64,000 nucleotides of DNA. It comes from Fibrobacterota bacterium. Its GTDB lineage: Bacteria; Fibrobacterota; Fibrobacteria; UBA11236. The DNA lies in the NCBI GenBank assembly GCA_023249635.1, contig JAHFCH010000005.1, forward strand, positions 17,684 to 81,683. Direction: 5' to 3'. Positions 53,194 through 62,469 of the stretch are shown here, piece by piece (the stretch's first letter is position 1; every line of letters starts with the position of its first letter). Made by a program: the position numbers and the translations under genes. Under the pieces are notes generated by a model. The model searched no databases. It was not told the DNA's origin and saw only the letters and a list, made by a program, of their open reading frames with translations.

Positions 53194-54740
53194 GGGACCA
53201 CCGCCATGCCGTGCACGGCTCCGATGGAGAGAAGGGTCTTCTCTACCGGATGGAGGAAAAGCATTGGGTACAGGCCAAGCACCAGCCAGAGGCAGATGAG
53301 ACCCACGGCAAGTCCGGCTTCTCCCACCGAGAAATCCGAGGCCTGGGTGAAGCCGGCGGCTTCGGGGCCGCGCTTGCCCAGGAAGATTTTATGGAAGGCC
53401 CGTACCAGCGCGGCTGCGCCGATGAGCGCGCCCACCGAGGCCAGCAAAGTGAGCCAGGGCGAGGAGCGGAAGGCCGCGAACAGCACCAGGATTTCCCCCG
53501 CGAAGTTGCTCAGGCCCGGCAGGCTGCACGAGGCGAAGATGGCGGTGAGAAGGACGGCGGCCAGGCGTCGTTGGCCTTTGCGCAATCCTCCGGTGGCGGA
53601 GAGCAGCGGGCTTTCGCCGCCCACGGCGATGCGCGCGTCGAACGCGAAAAGGGCCACCATGATCAGGCCATGGTTGAATACCTGGAACACCGCGCCGGTG
53701 AGGCCCGTCGTGGTCACTTCGCCCGAGGCCGCGAATACGCCCAGGGCCACCAGGCTCAAGTGCGACAGGGAGGAGTAGACCAGGATATCGATGAGGCGAT
53801 CTTGTGCCAGGCACAGGAGCGCGCCGTATACGGCGCCGAGTACGCAGAGGACTTGCAGCATGGGCGCATAGCGCATGCATTCTTCCGGGAAGCCTTGGGC
53901 CAGCACCAGAATCAGGCCGTAAGCGCCCATCTTGGACATGACGCCGGAAAGCAGGGCGCGGCAAGCCGGGGCGGCGACGTTGTAGGTATCGCGCAGCCAC
54001 CCGTGGAAGCCGAGCAAAGGCAGTTTGACGGCGAAGCCGAGCAGGAAGCCCGCGAACACCCAGGCGCGTTGGCCCGGTTCCATGACCGCGGCGATGGCTG
54101 CGATGCCGCTCACGCCCGGATCCTTGCCGGCCACGGCGCACAGGGCGATGATGGAGACCAACATGGGCAGCGAGCCCACCAGCGTGAACAGGAAGAAGCG
54201 GATCAGGGCGTTGTACACGGAGCCGGAATGGATGTTGGCGCGCCCGTGCAGGCCGATCCAGAAATACGCGCCTATCAGCGCGGTTTCCCAGAACAGGTAG
54301 AACAGCACCAGGCTGTCCGAGAGGAACACGCCCGCCAGGCTGAGGATCAACAGGTTGGCCGAGACGTAGTACGAGGGACCGTAACGGCCGTCCTTGTCGC
54401 GCAGCCAGGTGAAGATGAGCGGCAGGCACAGGCCCAGCAGGAGCAGGAACGGGGCATTGCGGCCGTCCAGGTAGAGTGTCGGTTCCACCAGCATATCGGT
54501 GCGGCCCAGCAACATGCCGCGTCCCTTGATCATCAGGCCTTCCGGCACGGTCATGGCCATCACCGATATCCATGCCAGGAAGCCGCCATAGATCCACTGG
54601 AACACCAAGGCCGCGCGGGCCTGCATCTTGTTCCGTCCCTGCGACGAGCCCGGCCGCGCCGGAGCGGAACCGTGCAGGATCATGGCCGCGAAAGGAAGCA
54701 GGATCGCGAAAGGCAGAAAGGCCGAGAAGGAATGCGTCAT
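53190..54740 (-). CDS. nuoM: NADH-quinone oxidoreductase subunit M
   Basis: A 516-aa antiporter-like subunit. Motifs: VLFYLFWETALIGAYFWIG (TM5 Glu), GFAVKLPLLGFHGWLRDTYN (TM7 Lys and conserved His), ALLSGVMSKMGAYGLILVLA and DILVYSSLSHLSLVALGVFA. Length is normal for NuoM. The loop after the first segment is polar and Arg-rich (APARPGSSQGRNKMQAR). ATGA overlaps join it to nuoL upstream and nuoN downstream. Confidence 0.95.
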   Translation of the reverse strand: MTHSFSAFLPFAILLPFAAMILHGSAPARPGSSQGRNKMQARAALVFQWIYGGFLAWISVMAMTVPEGLMIKGRGMLLGRTDMLVEPTLYLDGRNAPFLLLLGLCLPLIFTWLRDKDGRYGPSYYVSANLLILSLAGVFLSDSLVLFYLFWETALIGAYFWIGLHGRANIHSGSVYNALIRFFLFTLVGSLPMLVSIIALCAVAGKDPGVSGIAAIAAVMEPGQRAWVFAGFLLGFAVKLPLLGFHGWLRDTYNVAAPACRALLSGVMSKMGAYGLILVLAQGFPEECMRYAPMLQVLCVLGAVYGALLCLAQDRLIDILVYSSLSHLSLVALGVFAASGEVTTTGLTGAVFQVFNHGLIMVALFAFDARIAVGGESPLLSATGGLRKGQRRLAAVLLTAIFASCSLPGLSNFAGEILVLFAAFRSSPWLTLLASVGALIGAAALVRAFHKIFLGKRGPEAAGFTQASDFSVGEAGLAVGLICLWLVLGLYPMLFLHPVEKTLLSIGAVHGMAVVP

Positions 54741-56725
54741 TTGCCCCCCAGCCAGAACACCAGCAGGAACACCGCCATCAGAACCGCCACGGCGTATTGA
54801 TGGGCCTTGCCCGTCTGGAAGCGGCGCAGGCCCAGGGAGAAGCCCCGACCCAGCCAGCCGCCCATGGTGAGCACGCCGGTGAAGATGTTTTCCAGCACCA
54901 GGCGGCTCAGGTAGGCCGCGCCTTTTAAAGGCGCGATGATGGCCAGGGCATACACGTCGTCGAAGTAGAACTTGCGGCTGAGCGGCCCGAAGGATCCCAG
55001 GCGGAAATTCTTAACGATGCCCTGCACGCCGGCTCGGCGCTTGGACGAGGAGAAGGCCGCGAAACAAGCGATGGCCAGCACGATATTGATGCCCAACATG
55101 ATAAAGGTATGCGCGTCCGGCTTCACGCCTTCCGGTTCGGCCGCACCGCCGGTGATCAGGCGCCAGACATCGCCGTGCCCGCCGAAACCGTGCGAGGCGC
55201 TCACGATGCCGAACGCGAAGGCGACCAGGATGAGGATGCCGAGCACTGCCAGAATGGCCGGGCTCTTTTCCTTGATGGGGCCGCCGTGGCCGTGATCAGC
55301 ATGGGAGTCATGGGCTTTGCTGCCATGGGCATCCGGGCCCGCAGCCCCTGCGACCGCAGCCCCTGCGGCGGTGTCGCTGCGAAGGTAGCCGTACAAGCGG
55401 AATAGGTACACCACCGACAGCAATTCCACCGCGGTCACGATCCAGAATACCACGCGGCCGGAGAATGCGATCCCGAAGCCCGAGAACTCCGCCTCGCTCA
55501 AGGATTCCAGCACCGCCTCTTTGCTGAAGAAGCCCGCGGCCAGGTACGGAATAAGGCCTGCGCCGCCGATGCATCCCACCAGGAAGGCGGCGTTGGTGAC
55601 GGGGAGCTTCTTGAGCACGCCCGTCAGCTTGCGAACATCCTGTTCGTGATGCGCCGCGACGATGACGCTGCCGGCCGCCAAGAACAAAAGGGCCTTGAAG
55701 CAAGCGTGGCCGAACAAGTGCATCAGGCCCGCGCCCGCCGAGCCCGCGGCCAGCGCCAAGAACATCAAGGCCAGGTTGGAGAGCGTCGAGTAGGCCAGGA
55801 TTTTCTTGATGTCCGTTTGCGCCAACGCCATCAAGGCGCCCAGGATCAAGGTCACCAGGCCGCACAGGCAGATGATCAGGCGGGCTTCCGGCGATACCGC
55901 GTACAGCCAATCGAGCCGCGCCAGCAGGTACACGCCCGCCGTGACCATGGTGGCGGCGTGGATGAGCGCCGAGACCGGCGTGGGGCCGGCCATGGCATCG
56001 GCGAGCCAAACGTGGAGAGGGGCCTGGGCCGACTTGGCGAACGCGCCGCCCAACAGCAGCAAGGCCCCCAATGCGGCCTGTCCCGTGTGGATGCCGGCGA
56101 GGCCCGGTCCATGCAGCGCGAGCTCGGAAAGGGAAACCGTGCCGAATAGGGAGAACAAGGTGAACACTCCCAGCAGAAAGAGCACGTCCCCGATGCGGTT
56201 CACGAAGAAAGCGCGGAAGGCGGCCAAGGGCACGTCTTCCTGTTCCCAATAATGGCCGATGAGCAGGTACGAGCAAAGCCCCACGCCTTCCCATCCCAGG
56301 AAGATGAGCACCAGATTGTCGGCCAACACCAGGGTGAGCATGGAGGCGACGAACAGGTTGAGGCTGGCGAAGAAGCGGCCCTGCTCTTTATCGTGGCGCA
56401 TGTAGCCTACGGAATACACCGTGATCAGGAATCCGAAGAAGGAGACCAGCAGGCACATGCACAAGGACAGGGAATCCAGATGCAGATGCAGCCCTGCCTG
56501 GAAGGCTTGCGTGGCGATCCAGGGACCGGCTTCGAAGTCGATGGGTTGGCCCGCGCCGAAAACGCCCGCGCCGCAGAAGGCAAGCACCAATCCCAGCGAT
56601 CCGGCCACCGAGGCGCTGGCGATGGCGCCGATGGCATTATAGGGCAGGCGCGATCCGAACAGCGCCAGTAGGGCTGCGGAGAGGCCGGGCAGCAAAGGGA
56701 TGAGCAGCAGCCAGGTCGGATTCAT
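54737..56725 (-). CDS. nuoL: NADH-quinone oxidoreductase subunit L
   Basis: A 662-aa antiporter-like subunit with the long C-terminal lateral helix typical of NuoL. Motifs: NLVLIFLGWEGVGLCSYLLI (TM5 Glu), FAKSAQAPLHVWLADAMAGP TPVSALIHAATMVTAGVYLL, and IKKILAYSTLSNLALMFLAL. An unusual His-rich insertion (HGSKAHDSHADHGHGGP) lies in a loop near residue 470 and could bind metal. ATGA overlaps on both sides. Confidence 0.95.
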   Translation of the reverse strand: MNPTWLLLIPLLPGLSAALLALFGSRLPYNAIGAIASASVAGSLGLVLAFCGAGVFGAGQPIDFEAGPWIATQAFQAGLHLHLDSLSLCMCLLVSFFGFLITVYSVGYMRHDKEQGRFFASLNLFVASMLTLVLADNLVLIFLGWEGVGLCSYLLIGHYWEQEDVPLAAFRAFFVNRIGDVLFLLGVFTLFSLFGTVSLSELALHGPGLAGIHTGQAALGALLLLGGAFAKSAQAPLHVWLADAMAGPTPVSALIHAATMVTAGVYLLARLDWLYAVSPEARLIICLCGLVTLILGALMALAQTDIKKILAYSTLSNLALMFLALAAGSAGAGLMHLFGHACFKALLFLAAGSVIVAAHHEQDVRKLTGVLKKLPVTNAAFLVGCIGGAGLIPYLAAGFFSKEAVLESLSEAEFSGFGIAFSGRVVFWIVTAVELLSVVYLFRLYGYLRSDTAAGAAVAGAAGPDAHGSKAHDSHADHGHGGPIKEKSPAILAVLGILILVAFAFGIVSASHGFGGHGDVWRLITGGAAEPEGVKPDAHTFIMLGINIVLAIACFAAFSSSKRRAGVQGIVKNFRLGSFGPLSRKFYFDDVYALAIIAPLKGAAYLSRLVLENIFTGVLTMGGWLGRGFSLGLRRFQTGKAHQYAVAVLMAVFLLVFWLGGK

Positions 56726-57051
56726 GCGGAACGTTCCCCGAGCCGGGAAATGCGCTCGCGGGTGATGTCGTTGAAATTCTTGAAGAGCACGATGATCATG
56801 GAAAGGCCCACCGCCGCTTCCACCGCGGCCACGCCGATGGAAAGCATGTACAGGTAATGGCTGGTTTCGCTGGTGCCCCAGCGGAAATAGTTGAAGGCCA
56901 CCAGGGATAGGTTCACGCCGTTCAGCATCACCTCCACCGAGAGCAGGATCATGATCAGGCTATGCCGGCGGAACACCCCGAAGCTGCCGATAAGGACGAG
57001 CAGCAGGGACAGGGCCAGGCAATTCTGCAGGTTGAATACGTGCGGGATCAT
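56722..57051 (-). CDS. nuoK: NADH-quinone oxidoreductase subunit K
   Basis: A 109-aa, three-helix membrane subunit (Nad4L/MrpC type). Motifs: LIMILLSVEVMLNGVNLSLV with the conserved TM2 Glu, and AAVEAAVGLSMIIVLFKNF with the TM3 Glu; both glutamates lie in the proton pathway. Length and topology are normal. ATGA overlaps with nuoJ and nuoL. Confidence 0.95.
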   Translation of the reverse strand: MIPHVFNLQNCLALSLLLVLIGSFGVFRRHSLIMILLSVEVMLNGVNLSLVAFNYFRWGTSETSHYLYMLSIGVAAVEAAVGLSMIIVLFKNFNDITRERISRLGERSA

Positions 57052-57698
57052 TTGCGTTCCATGGCCTCGATGCCGGACTGCCGCTTGACGATGGGCAGCG
57101 CTTCGGTGGGCCGGGTGCTGATGGAATCCTCGTCCACGGTCTGCCCGCCCTTGCGGCGCGAGAAGTTGAGGGCCGCGATGATGCCCACCAGGATCAGAAA
57201 TGAGATGAGTTCGAAGGAAACCGTAAGCGGGTTATTCGCGGGGTCTTCGAAGAGCAAAGCCGCAATCGAGCTCAGCTCGCCGAAATGGGGCTTGGTCACG
57301 GCCTGGACCGGTAGCGAGGCCGCAGCGTGATAAATCATGGGGATGACCATGGTCCCGGCCAAACCGATGATGAGAAAACCCACCAGGCCGCCCCGTAAAC
57401 CCGTGAAGGCGCTCTCCGAACCTCCCGCCGGGGCATCGCCCTCATTGGGCGAAGGATTGATCATCATGATGACGAAAGTGAACAGCATCATGATGGCGCC
57501 GGCGTAGACCAGGATTTGCAGGATACCCACGAAAGAGGCCTGCAAAAGGATATAGATGAGGGAAGTCGGGAGGAAGGAAAGGATGAGCATCAAGGTGGCC
57601 CGCACCGGATTCTTGATCAGAACCACGGCCAGGGAGGCCAGCAGGATGACTAGCGCCGAAAGGGCGAAGGTGATCTCTACGAGGGGAGAAACCGGCAC
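57048..57698 (-). CDS. nuoJ: NADH-quinone oxidoreductase subunit J
   Basis: A 216-aa, five-helix membrane subunit (Nad6 type). Motifs: NPVRATLMLILSFLPTSLIY, VGILQILVYAGAIMMLFTFV IMM, and the final helix SFELISFLILVGIIAALNFS. The C-terminal tail is hydrophilic and somewhat longer than usual (EDSISTRPTEALPIVKRQSG). First gene of the operon; nuoA to nuoI are not upstream. The preceding gene on this strand is a histidine kinase 199 bp away. Confidence 0.93.
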   Translation of the reverse strand: MPVSPLVEITFALSALVILLASLAVVLIKNPVRATLMLILSFLPTSLIYILLQASFVGILQILVYAGAIMMLFTFVIMMINPSPNEGDAPAGGSESAFTGLRGGLVGFLIIGLAGTMVIPMIYHAAASLPVQAVTKPHFGELSSIAALLFEDPANNPLTVSFELISFLILVGIIAALNFSRRKGGQTVDEDSISTRPTEALPIVKRQSGIEAMERK

Positions 57699-57897
57699 TG
57701 AGTTTCCTTCATTTCCGCAGGAATTTAGAAAGAATGCCCCTGAATATAAAGGCGCGGAAGGTGTGCCGAAGGGGGATGGGAGGATGGGGAAAGAGGGGGC
57801 GGCGGTCCTGCTCCGCGTAGGGATCGGGTATTTCCCGAACGCGGTTGCGCCCCCAAAGGGAAGGGCGCGGAATGCAGGGACCGCCGCCGGAGTCGGC

Positions 57898-58902
57898 TCA
57901 GGCCGCGATTGGGCCCGTCAGCAACCAGTTCAACTCGGACTCGGCCGGGGCCTGGGCCAAGGGCGAAGGCAAAGCCATCGCCGGCTCTTCGGCCGCGGAT
58001 AAGGGAAATTCCAGGGTGAATACCAAGCCGGTGCGTCCCCATTCACCGCCATTCTTGGTGCGTACCCGGATTCGGCCACCGTGGTTTTCCACGATGGATT
58101 GCACGATGAACATTCCCAGACCGTGACGCGCCGGACCCTGCTTGGTGGTGAAGAAAGGCTCGAAAATGCGTTCCAGATCCTCCTGGGCGCAACCGTGGCC
58201 GTTGTCTTCGACACGAACCACAAGCCGCCCGCCTTCGCGCCGCGTTTCCGTGGTCACCTTGGAGGCGCCGGCTTCCAGGGCGTTGGCGTAGAGGTTTACC
58301 AATACTTGATCGAGCCTGCCGGGATCGCATAACAGGGTCGGAGTCTCTTCTCTGGCTTCTATGGAGAATACTTCCTGGCGATCGTGGAAATGGGTTCGCA
58401 CGCATTCCAGGGCGGCCTCGGCGGGGCGCACCTGCCACAGCACTCCCGAACCGGTGGCCGCGTGGCGGGCGCCGGAGAGGCTGCAGGTAAAAGTTTCCAA
58501 TTTTTCCACCACCCGATCGATGCGGTCGATGATGACCTGGTCATTGCTCGGGATCCGCTGCCGCAGCAAATGCGCGTTGCCCTTGAGCGTGCACAAGTAA
58601 TTCTTCATCTCATGTCCGAGCAAGGCCGCGTCGCCTTCACTGCCGTTGCCCGCAACCGATTGGACCGGGGAGGTGCGCCGATCCTGCCTTCCGTCCCAGC
58701 TGCGGCCGGCGGAAGCCGTACCGGGATAGGCCAATGCTCTACCCTTGCGTGCCGCAATCCCGAATCCGGCCAAGGCCACGACTGAGGAGCAAAGCACAGG
58801 CATCCAATGGGCATCCTGATTGAGGGTCCACATTCCGAGGTAAGCGGCGAAAGCGCCGATGGACATATAAGCGATTCCGGTCATGCATTTATCGAGTGTC
58901 AT
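57898..58902 (-). CDS. Membrane sensor histidine kinase
   Basis: A 334-aa kinase starting at ATG 58902 (MTLDKCMTGIAYMSIGAFAA). Two closely spaced membrane helices (about 6-25 and 33-51) leave almost no periplasmic sensor domain. H-box ALLGHEMKNYLCTLKGN (His97, in a HEMKN context), N-box DQVLVNLYANALEAGASKV, G1 VRVEDNGHG, F-box IFEPFFTTK and G2 HGLGMFIVQSIVENHGG are complete, so it should be active. No response regulator gene is adjacent, making this an orphan kinase within the window. It may respond to membrane or intracellular cues. Confidence 0.87.
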   Translation of the reverse strand: MTLDKCMTGIAYMSIGAFAAYLGMWTLNQDAHWMPVLCSSVVALAGFGIAARKGRALAYPGTASAGRSWDGRQDRRTSPVQSVAGNGSEGDAALLGHEMKNYLCTLKGNAHLLRQRIPSNDQVIIDRIDRVVEKLETFTCSLSGARHAATGSGVLWQVRPAEAALECVRTHFHDRQEVFSIEAREETPTLLCDPGRLDQVLVNLYANALEAGASKVTTETRREGGRLVVRVEDNGHGCAQEDLERIFEPFFTTKQGPARHGLGMFIVQSIVENHGGRIRVRTKNGGEWGRTGLVFTLEFPLSAAEEPAMALPSPLAQAPAESELNWLLTGPIAA

Positions 58903-59292
58903 GCGAATAAAACTATTCCCGAGCAGGGTCCGTTCATGTCCCCCGCAAACGTGTTCCCGCTCTTTTCCACCGAGCACTTTGCCCCGCGTAAAAACCATTC
59001 CCGGGTAGGACGGATCGCGGTCCACGCGTTGGGACAGGAATCTCAGGACGGAGATCGCAAGCAACCCAAGCTTCGCCTTTAAGGTGAAGATCGGTTGGGT
59101 TTGCCGTGGAAAATGGGGTCGGAATGTGAATGGAGCGGCCATGCTCCAGGTTCATTGCAAAAAAGGGACCAATCAAATATCGTGCAAAATCAAGGAAAGG
59201 GCGGAAGGCTCCGGTCAAGCCTTGCAGGGTGGTGGAGAGGGTCCGTTAAATTTTGAGCGATTCGAAGTCAGGCCGGTCAGGGACCGGGCCGG
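58903..59292. other. Intergenic region upstream of the histidine kinase
   Basis: 390 bp between the kinase start and the end of the lipoprotein gene, both on the minus strand. It must hold the kinase promoter. At its far end is a 16-bp tandem repeat. Otherwise I see no gene, RNA or strong hairpin. Confidence 0.4.
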
Positions 59293-59302
59293 TCAGAGAC
59301 CG
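59271..59302. repeat. 16-bp tandem repeat
   Basis: GGCCGGTCAGGGACCG followed directly by GGCCGGTCAGAGACCG, one mismatch. It overlaps the stop codon of the lipoprotein gene and could fold as paired CCGGTC/GACCGG stems in the transcript. Confidence 0.5.
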
Positions 59303-60642
59303 GAGGGCAGCAGCAGGGATCCCCAGGATCGGTAGCCCGCGCTGTCGACCACGACGGCGCCGACATCGTAGGCTCCGGTTCCGGGTATGCGGAAGGGTAG
59401 GGTGTCCCGGCCTGCGCGGGAAAGGGAATCCTTGAACAGCAAGGTATCGCTGCGGCCTTTGACTCTCCACAAAAGCGTCGCGTTGGCCCGAATGGCATTG
59501 GACCAGGCGACAACTACCAAGGCGGTATCCCCTGCGATATACTTCGGTTTTCCGTTCAGGAGCGTCACTTCCACCCGGGCGCCGAAAGCCACGGGTCTCG
59601 GGGCCGTTACCTTCAAGATGCTGGCCGTCCCCTTATAGCCGGCATCGGAACGTAGGCTGTACAGGTTATACTGCACGGTTTTGGACTGCAGGGAATCGTC
59701 CCGGCCACTGAACAGGGCATCATTGAAAAAGGTATCCACGGTGGGAACAGGGAGGTGCCAGGAAGCGCCAAAGCCGATGTCAGTCCGGCGGACGCCGTAA
59801 TAGTTGGGCTTCTGTACCTCGTCCGGCGTCCAGGTAAGCCGGACCGATCCGGAAATGGAATCGTAATCCGCCAGGAAGTTTGCCGGCGGATCCAGGAATC
59901 CGTCCCCGCCCAGGCTCTTGAGGTAAAAGACTTTTTCCGTGGTCTTGTCCTCGCCCACCTCTACGGTATCGGTTTGCATCCAGTAGTAATCGCCCTTGGT
60001 GCAGGTGATCGGGAATCGCCCGGGGGGCAAGCGGAACTCTATGACCCCCAATCCTTTCGTGGTATCGGAAAGCCCTGCGCCCTCAACCGTGCACCGGGCT
60101 TGTTCCAGGAGCGAACCGTCCGCTTGCGATTTGACTTGGATGATCAAGGTACGGGGCTTGGCGAGCTCGACATGATCCAGGATTGTGAGCTGCGAAGGGT
60201 CCCGCTTGACGTTCCGGTACCACTGGATATGGCGCTTGGTGGTATCGGACTCGCTGGTATCCTCGAAGAGCAGATTGTAGTTGCCCACCGGCAATCGCTG
60301 CGTGAAGGAAAAGCGGCCCGTTTCGTCCGTGAACGCGAGGTGGGCGGAATCGATATGCGGCAATGGTTCGGAAAGGCTATCCGGCCCTGACGAACCGGCA
60401 TGTTTGGCCAATGCCCCCCCGATATCCGCCACGTAGGCGGTCACGCGCACGCCTTTGGCCGGGCCATCGTTGTCCACGGCGCAACCGAAAATGATCTCGT
60501 TGGGATCTTGGACCTCGGTCCCGCAGAACTTATCCCCGGGGGTAATCCCGCACGCCCAAAAGGCCGCCAATGCGCTAGCGAGCGCGGCAGCCCAGACGAT
60601 GCCTCTCCCCGGACGATGGGGACTCATCCCCTCAAACTCCAT
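59293..60642 (-). CDS. Lipoprotein with beta-sandwich domains, partner of TIGR02147 copy 3
   Basis: A 449-aa exported lipoprotein. ATG 60642 overlaps the regulator by 11 bp behind GGAGGGGG; ATG 60627 (MSPHRPGRGIVWAAALASAL) gives a better signal peptide and may be the true start. Lipobox Cys is in AAFWACG. Mature domains: a carboxypeptidase-regulatory-like segment (TDETGRFSFTQRLPVGNYNL), a second such segment (GLGVIEFRLPPGRFPITCTK) and a fibronectin-III-like part (SVRLTWTPDEVQKPNYYGVR), ending in an Ig-like region. Its N-terminus is not obviously similar to the partners of copies 1 and 2. Probably a surface or adhesion protein. Confidence 0.8.
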   Translation of the reverse strand: MEFEGMSPHRPGRGIVWAAALASALAAFWACGITPGDKFCGTEVQDPNEIIFGCAVDNDGPAKGVRVTAYVADIGGALAKHAGSSGPDSLSEPLPHIDSAHLAFTDETGRFSFTQRLPVGNYNLLFEDTSESDTTKRHIQWYRNVKRDPSQLTILDHVELAKPRTLIIQVKSQADGSLLEQARCTVEGAGLSDTTKGLGVIEFRLPPGRFPITCTKGDYYWMQTDTVEVGEDKTTEKVFYLKSLGGDGFLDPPANFLADYDSISGSVRLTWTPDEVQKPNYYGVRRTDIGFGASWHLPVPTVDTFFNDALFSGRDDSLQSKTVQYNLYSLRSDAGYKGTASILKVTAPRPVAFGARVEVTLLNGKPKYIAGDTALVVVAWSNAIRANATLLWRVKGRSDTLLFKDSLSRAGRDTLPFRIPGTGAYDVGAVVVDSAGYRSWGSLLLPSGL

Positions 60643-61471
60643 CCCCCTCCGCCTTTTCGATCCGGGTCACGGGAAACAACTGGAAATTGAACTGATAAAC
60701 TCGGTCGGCCTTGGCGCCGTTTTCCGATAAGGCCAAAAGGTACATCCGCAGATTCTTGATCGCGGTCTTGGCCTTGCGGATTTTATCCGCCGTTAACGGG
60801 AGCGTAAGGGTGGAAAAACCGCGCTGGTCCACGGGAAAGGCATCCAAGGCACGGACGGCCAATTCCAGGGTGCTCCGGTGGTGATTGGCCAGGCTGAAGG
60901 TATCGAAGCCGCTCCCCAGTTTCAGGTTCGCGCTGGTCGGGCGCCAATTCCCCTTGTCATCCCGCGCGATGAGCCCGAGGGTCGTGAGCAACTCGATGGC
61001 TTTCCTGGCCTCCTTGGCCGGGATGGGCGGATCGAGCCGACGGCCCAAATCCTTGAAGTCATCGCCGAAGTCATGGTAATGCAACAGCTCCCGCACCGCG
61101 GCATAATGCCATTTGCTGATATACTCATGCTGTCCCGCGTCCAACAAGTCGACTTTGACCTTTCCCGTGGTCATCATCTTTTCGTAGAAGCGGTTTTTCT
61201 CTTCCAGGGTTTTCGCCTGGTTGAAGCTGACGAGGTTGAGGAAATACTCCTCCTCTTCCCGGCCCATTTTCAGCGCTTTCGCGAACTTCAGCATGAACGC
61301 GCCGGAAAGATTCTTTTTGCCCGCCAGTACATCGGAAAAATATCCGGAAGAGCTGAATCCCACCTTCATGGTGAAATACCGATGCGAAAACTTCGCATCC
61401 TTCGCCTTCTGCTCCTCGTAGTAGTCTTTGAGGAACTTGCGATAATCGATGTAGGTGAACAATTCCGGCAT
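60632..61471 (-). CDS. TIGR02147 family protein (copy 3), putative HTH regulator
   Basis: A 279-aa member. Start at ATG 61471 gives the family signature MPELFTYIDYRKFLKDYYEE; an ATG four codons upstream (61483) is possible. HTH-like region about 30-70 (RYFTMKVGFSSSGYFSDVLA, then LSGAFMLKFAKALKM). Central YISKWHYAAVRELLHYHDF and C-terminal RVYQFNFQLFPVTR are family-conserved. It is the same length as copy 1. Coupled to the lipoprotein gene downstream. Confidence 0.88.
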   Translation of the reverse strand: MPELFTYIDYRKFLKDYYEEQKAKDAKFSHRYFTMKVGFSSSGYFSDVLAGKKNLSGAFMLKFAKALKMGREEEEYFLNLVSFNQAKTLEEKNRFYEKMMTTGKVKVDLLDAGQHEYISKWHYAAVRELLHYHDFGDDFKDLGRRLDPPIPAKEARKAIELLTTLGLIARDDKGNWRPTSANLKLGSGFDTFSLANHHRSTLELAVRALDAFPVDQRGFSTLTLPLTADKIRKAKTAIKNLRMYLLALSENGAKADRVYQFNFQLFPVTRIEKAEGDGV

Positions 61472-61582
61472 GCTTCGGTCCATCCCGATGGCGGTGAGTG
61501 GCCTGCCGTGGGGATACCCCTAAGTATACCCTTTGACCGCAACAGGGGCAGCCTGGGAGGGGAAATTCGCGCTCCCGGCCGG

Positions 61583-61624
61583 AGAGCGAAGCGCCTCCGG
61601 GCAGAGAGCGAGGCGCCCTCGGGC
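61583..61624. repeat. 22-bp-period direct repeat
   Basis: AGAGCGAAGCGCCTCCGGGC at 61583-61602 and AGAGCGAGGCGCCCTCGGGC at 61605-61624, 18 of 20 identical, in the gap between TIGR02147 copy 3 and the next divergent gene. Function unknown. Confidence 0.5.
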
Positions 61625-61687
61625 GTTACCCGGGTCCAATGAATTTGGTCCTTTACCTGTAATCAAGGGGTAACTATTCTTATTCCC

Positions 61688-62197
61688 ATGCGTTGGACCT
61701 CGCGCTCCGCCAACCGCATCCTCTTCGGCCTCATTCTCGCATCGTCGGGCATGGGCAAAGCGGATGCCCTTGGATATCCCGCCCTCGGCGACGATGAGCC
61801 GATCGTTATGTCGTTCACCAAGGGTGATACGCGCAACGGTTCCAAGATCCAGCTTCGTATCGTGGGCGATTCCCTCTACTTCAAGGAAATCACCTACGCT
61901 CCCAACATCGCCCCCGTCGAAGCCCTCAAGACCATCCCCTTCAACGGCCACCGCCGCCGCGCGCTGAACAGCGTGATGGGGGAACTTCCGCGTTACCCCT
62001 CCTTCGGCTCCTGCTACGGCCGCGACATGCGCTTCTATATGGTCGAAACCGCCGAAGGCAAATTCTACCGCAGCGTCCCCGCCCGCTCCGGCAAATGCTA
62101 CATCGACGAACCCGGCATCTGGTCCCTCTTCCAGGATCTCGACGACCTCATGACCCCGCCCGCCGATCTGGATTTTCAAGAATACTCCGCTTCGTAG
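61688..62197 (+). CDS. Exported protein of unknown function
   Basis: A 169-aa protein with an N-terminal export signal (MRWTSRSANRILFGLILASS) and a mature part with three Cys (SFGSCYGRD, SGKCYIDE) and a beta-rich look (KIQLRIVGDSLYFKEITYAP, RDMRFYMVETAEGKFYRSVP). No lipobox and no family recognised. The stop codon lies within the left arm of a long inverted repeat. Confidence 0.62.
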   Translation: MRWTSRSANRILFGLILASSGMGKADALGYPALGDDEPIVMSFTKGDTRNGSKIQLRIVGDSLYFKEITYAPNIAPVEALKTIPFNGHRRRALNSVMGELPRYPSFGSCYGRDMRFYMVETAEGKFYRSVPARSGKCYIDEPGIWSLFQDLDDLMTPPADLDFQEYSAS

Positions 62198-62315
62198 GCC
62201 GCGGCCAAGGCGCCATCGGGGCCCGCTCGCTTCATTGCCTTCGTCAGCGTGCACCTGCACGATTCCTTAGGCGGCTTCGCGATCGAACCCCGCTGGCGCC
62301 TTGGCCGCAGCCTAC
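62194..62315. repeat. 122-bp element bounded by 22-bp inverted repeats
   Basis: The arms at 62194-62215 and 62294-62315 are complementary at 21 of 22 positions. The interior contains a further short hairpin (CGTGCACCTGCACG). The left arm includes the stop codon of the preceding gene. It could be a palindromic mobile element or a stable 3' end structure; it lacks a T-run and integron attC core motifs. Confidence 0.55.
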
Positions 62316-62429
62316 ATCTAATCCCTGCGGTTTACTGTCCCTGCTTGTAACACGGAGTGCTTTTCGATCGGGGTTGCCGAGCGGCGCCGTTGGCGCCTGC
62401 GGCAACCAGCACCGGTCCACCATGGCCAT

Positions 62430-62469
62430 AAAAAAGAGGAGCCCCGGCAGAGAGGTCTCTGCCGGGGCT
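62430..62469 (-). terminator. Rho-independent terminator, minus strand
   Basis: A 14-bp perfect stem (AGCCCCGGCAGAGA and its complement) with a tiny loop, followed on the minus strand by CCTCTTTTTT. No minus-strand gene precedes it within the window's right end, so it implies a non-coding transcript. Confidence 0.7.

Noticed and set aside
53211..54800. 529-codon plus-strand open frame opposite nuoM
   Set aside because: Gln/Gly/His/Arg-rich antisense product; nuoM is unambiguous.
62194..62315. Integron attC site
   Set aside because: Length and inverted symmetry fit, but the RYYYAAC and GTTRRRY core sites are absent and no integrase is nearby.
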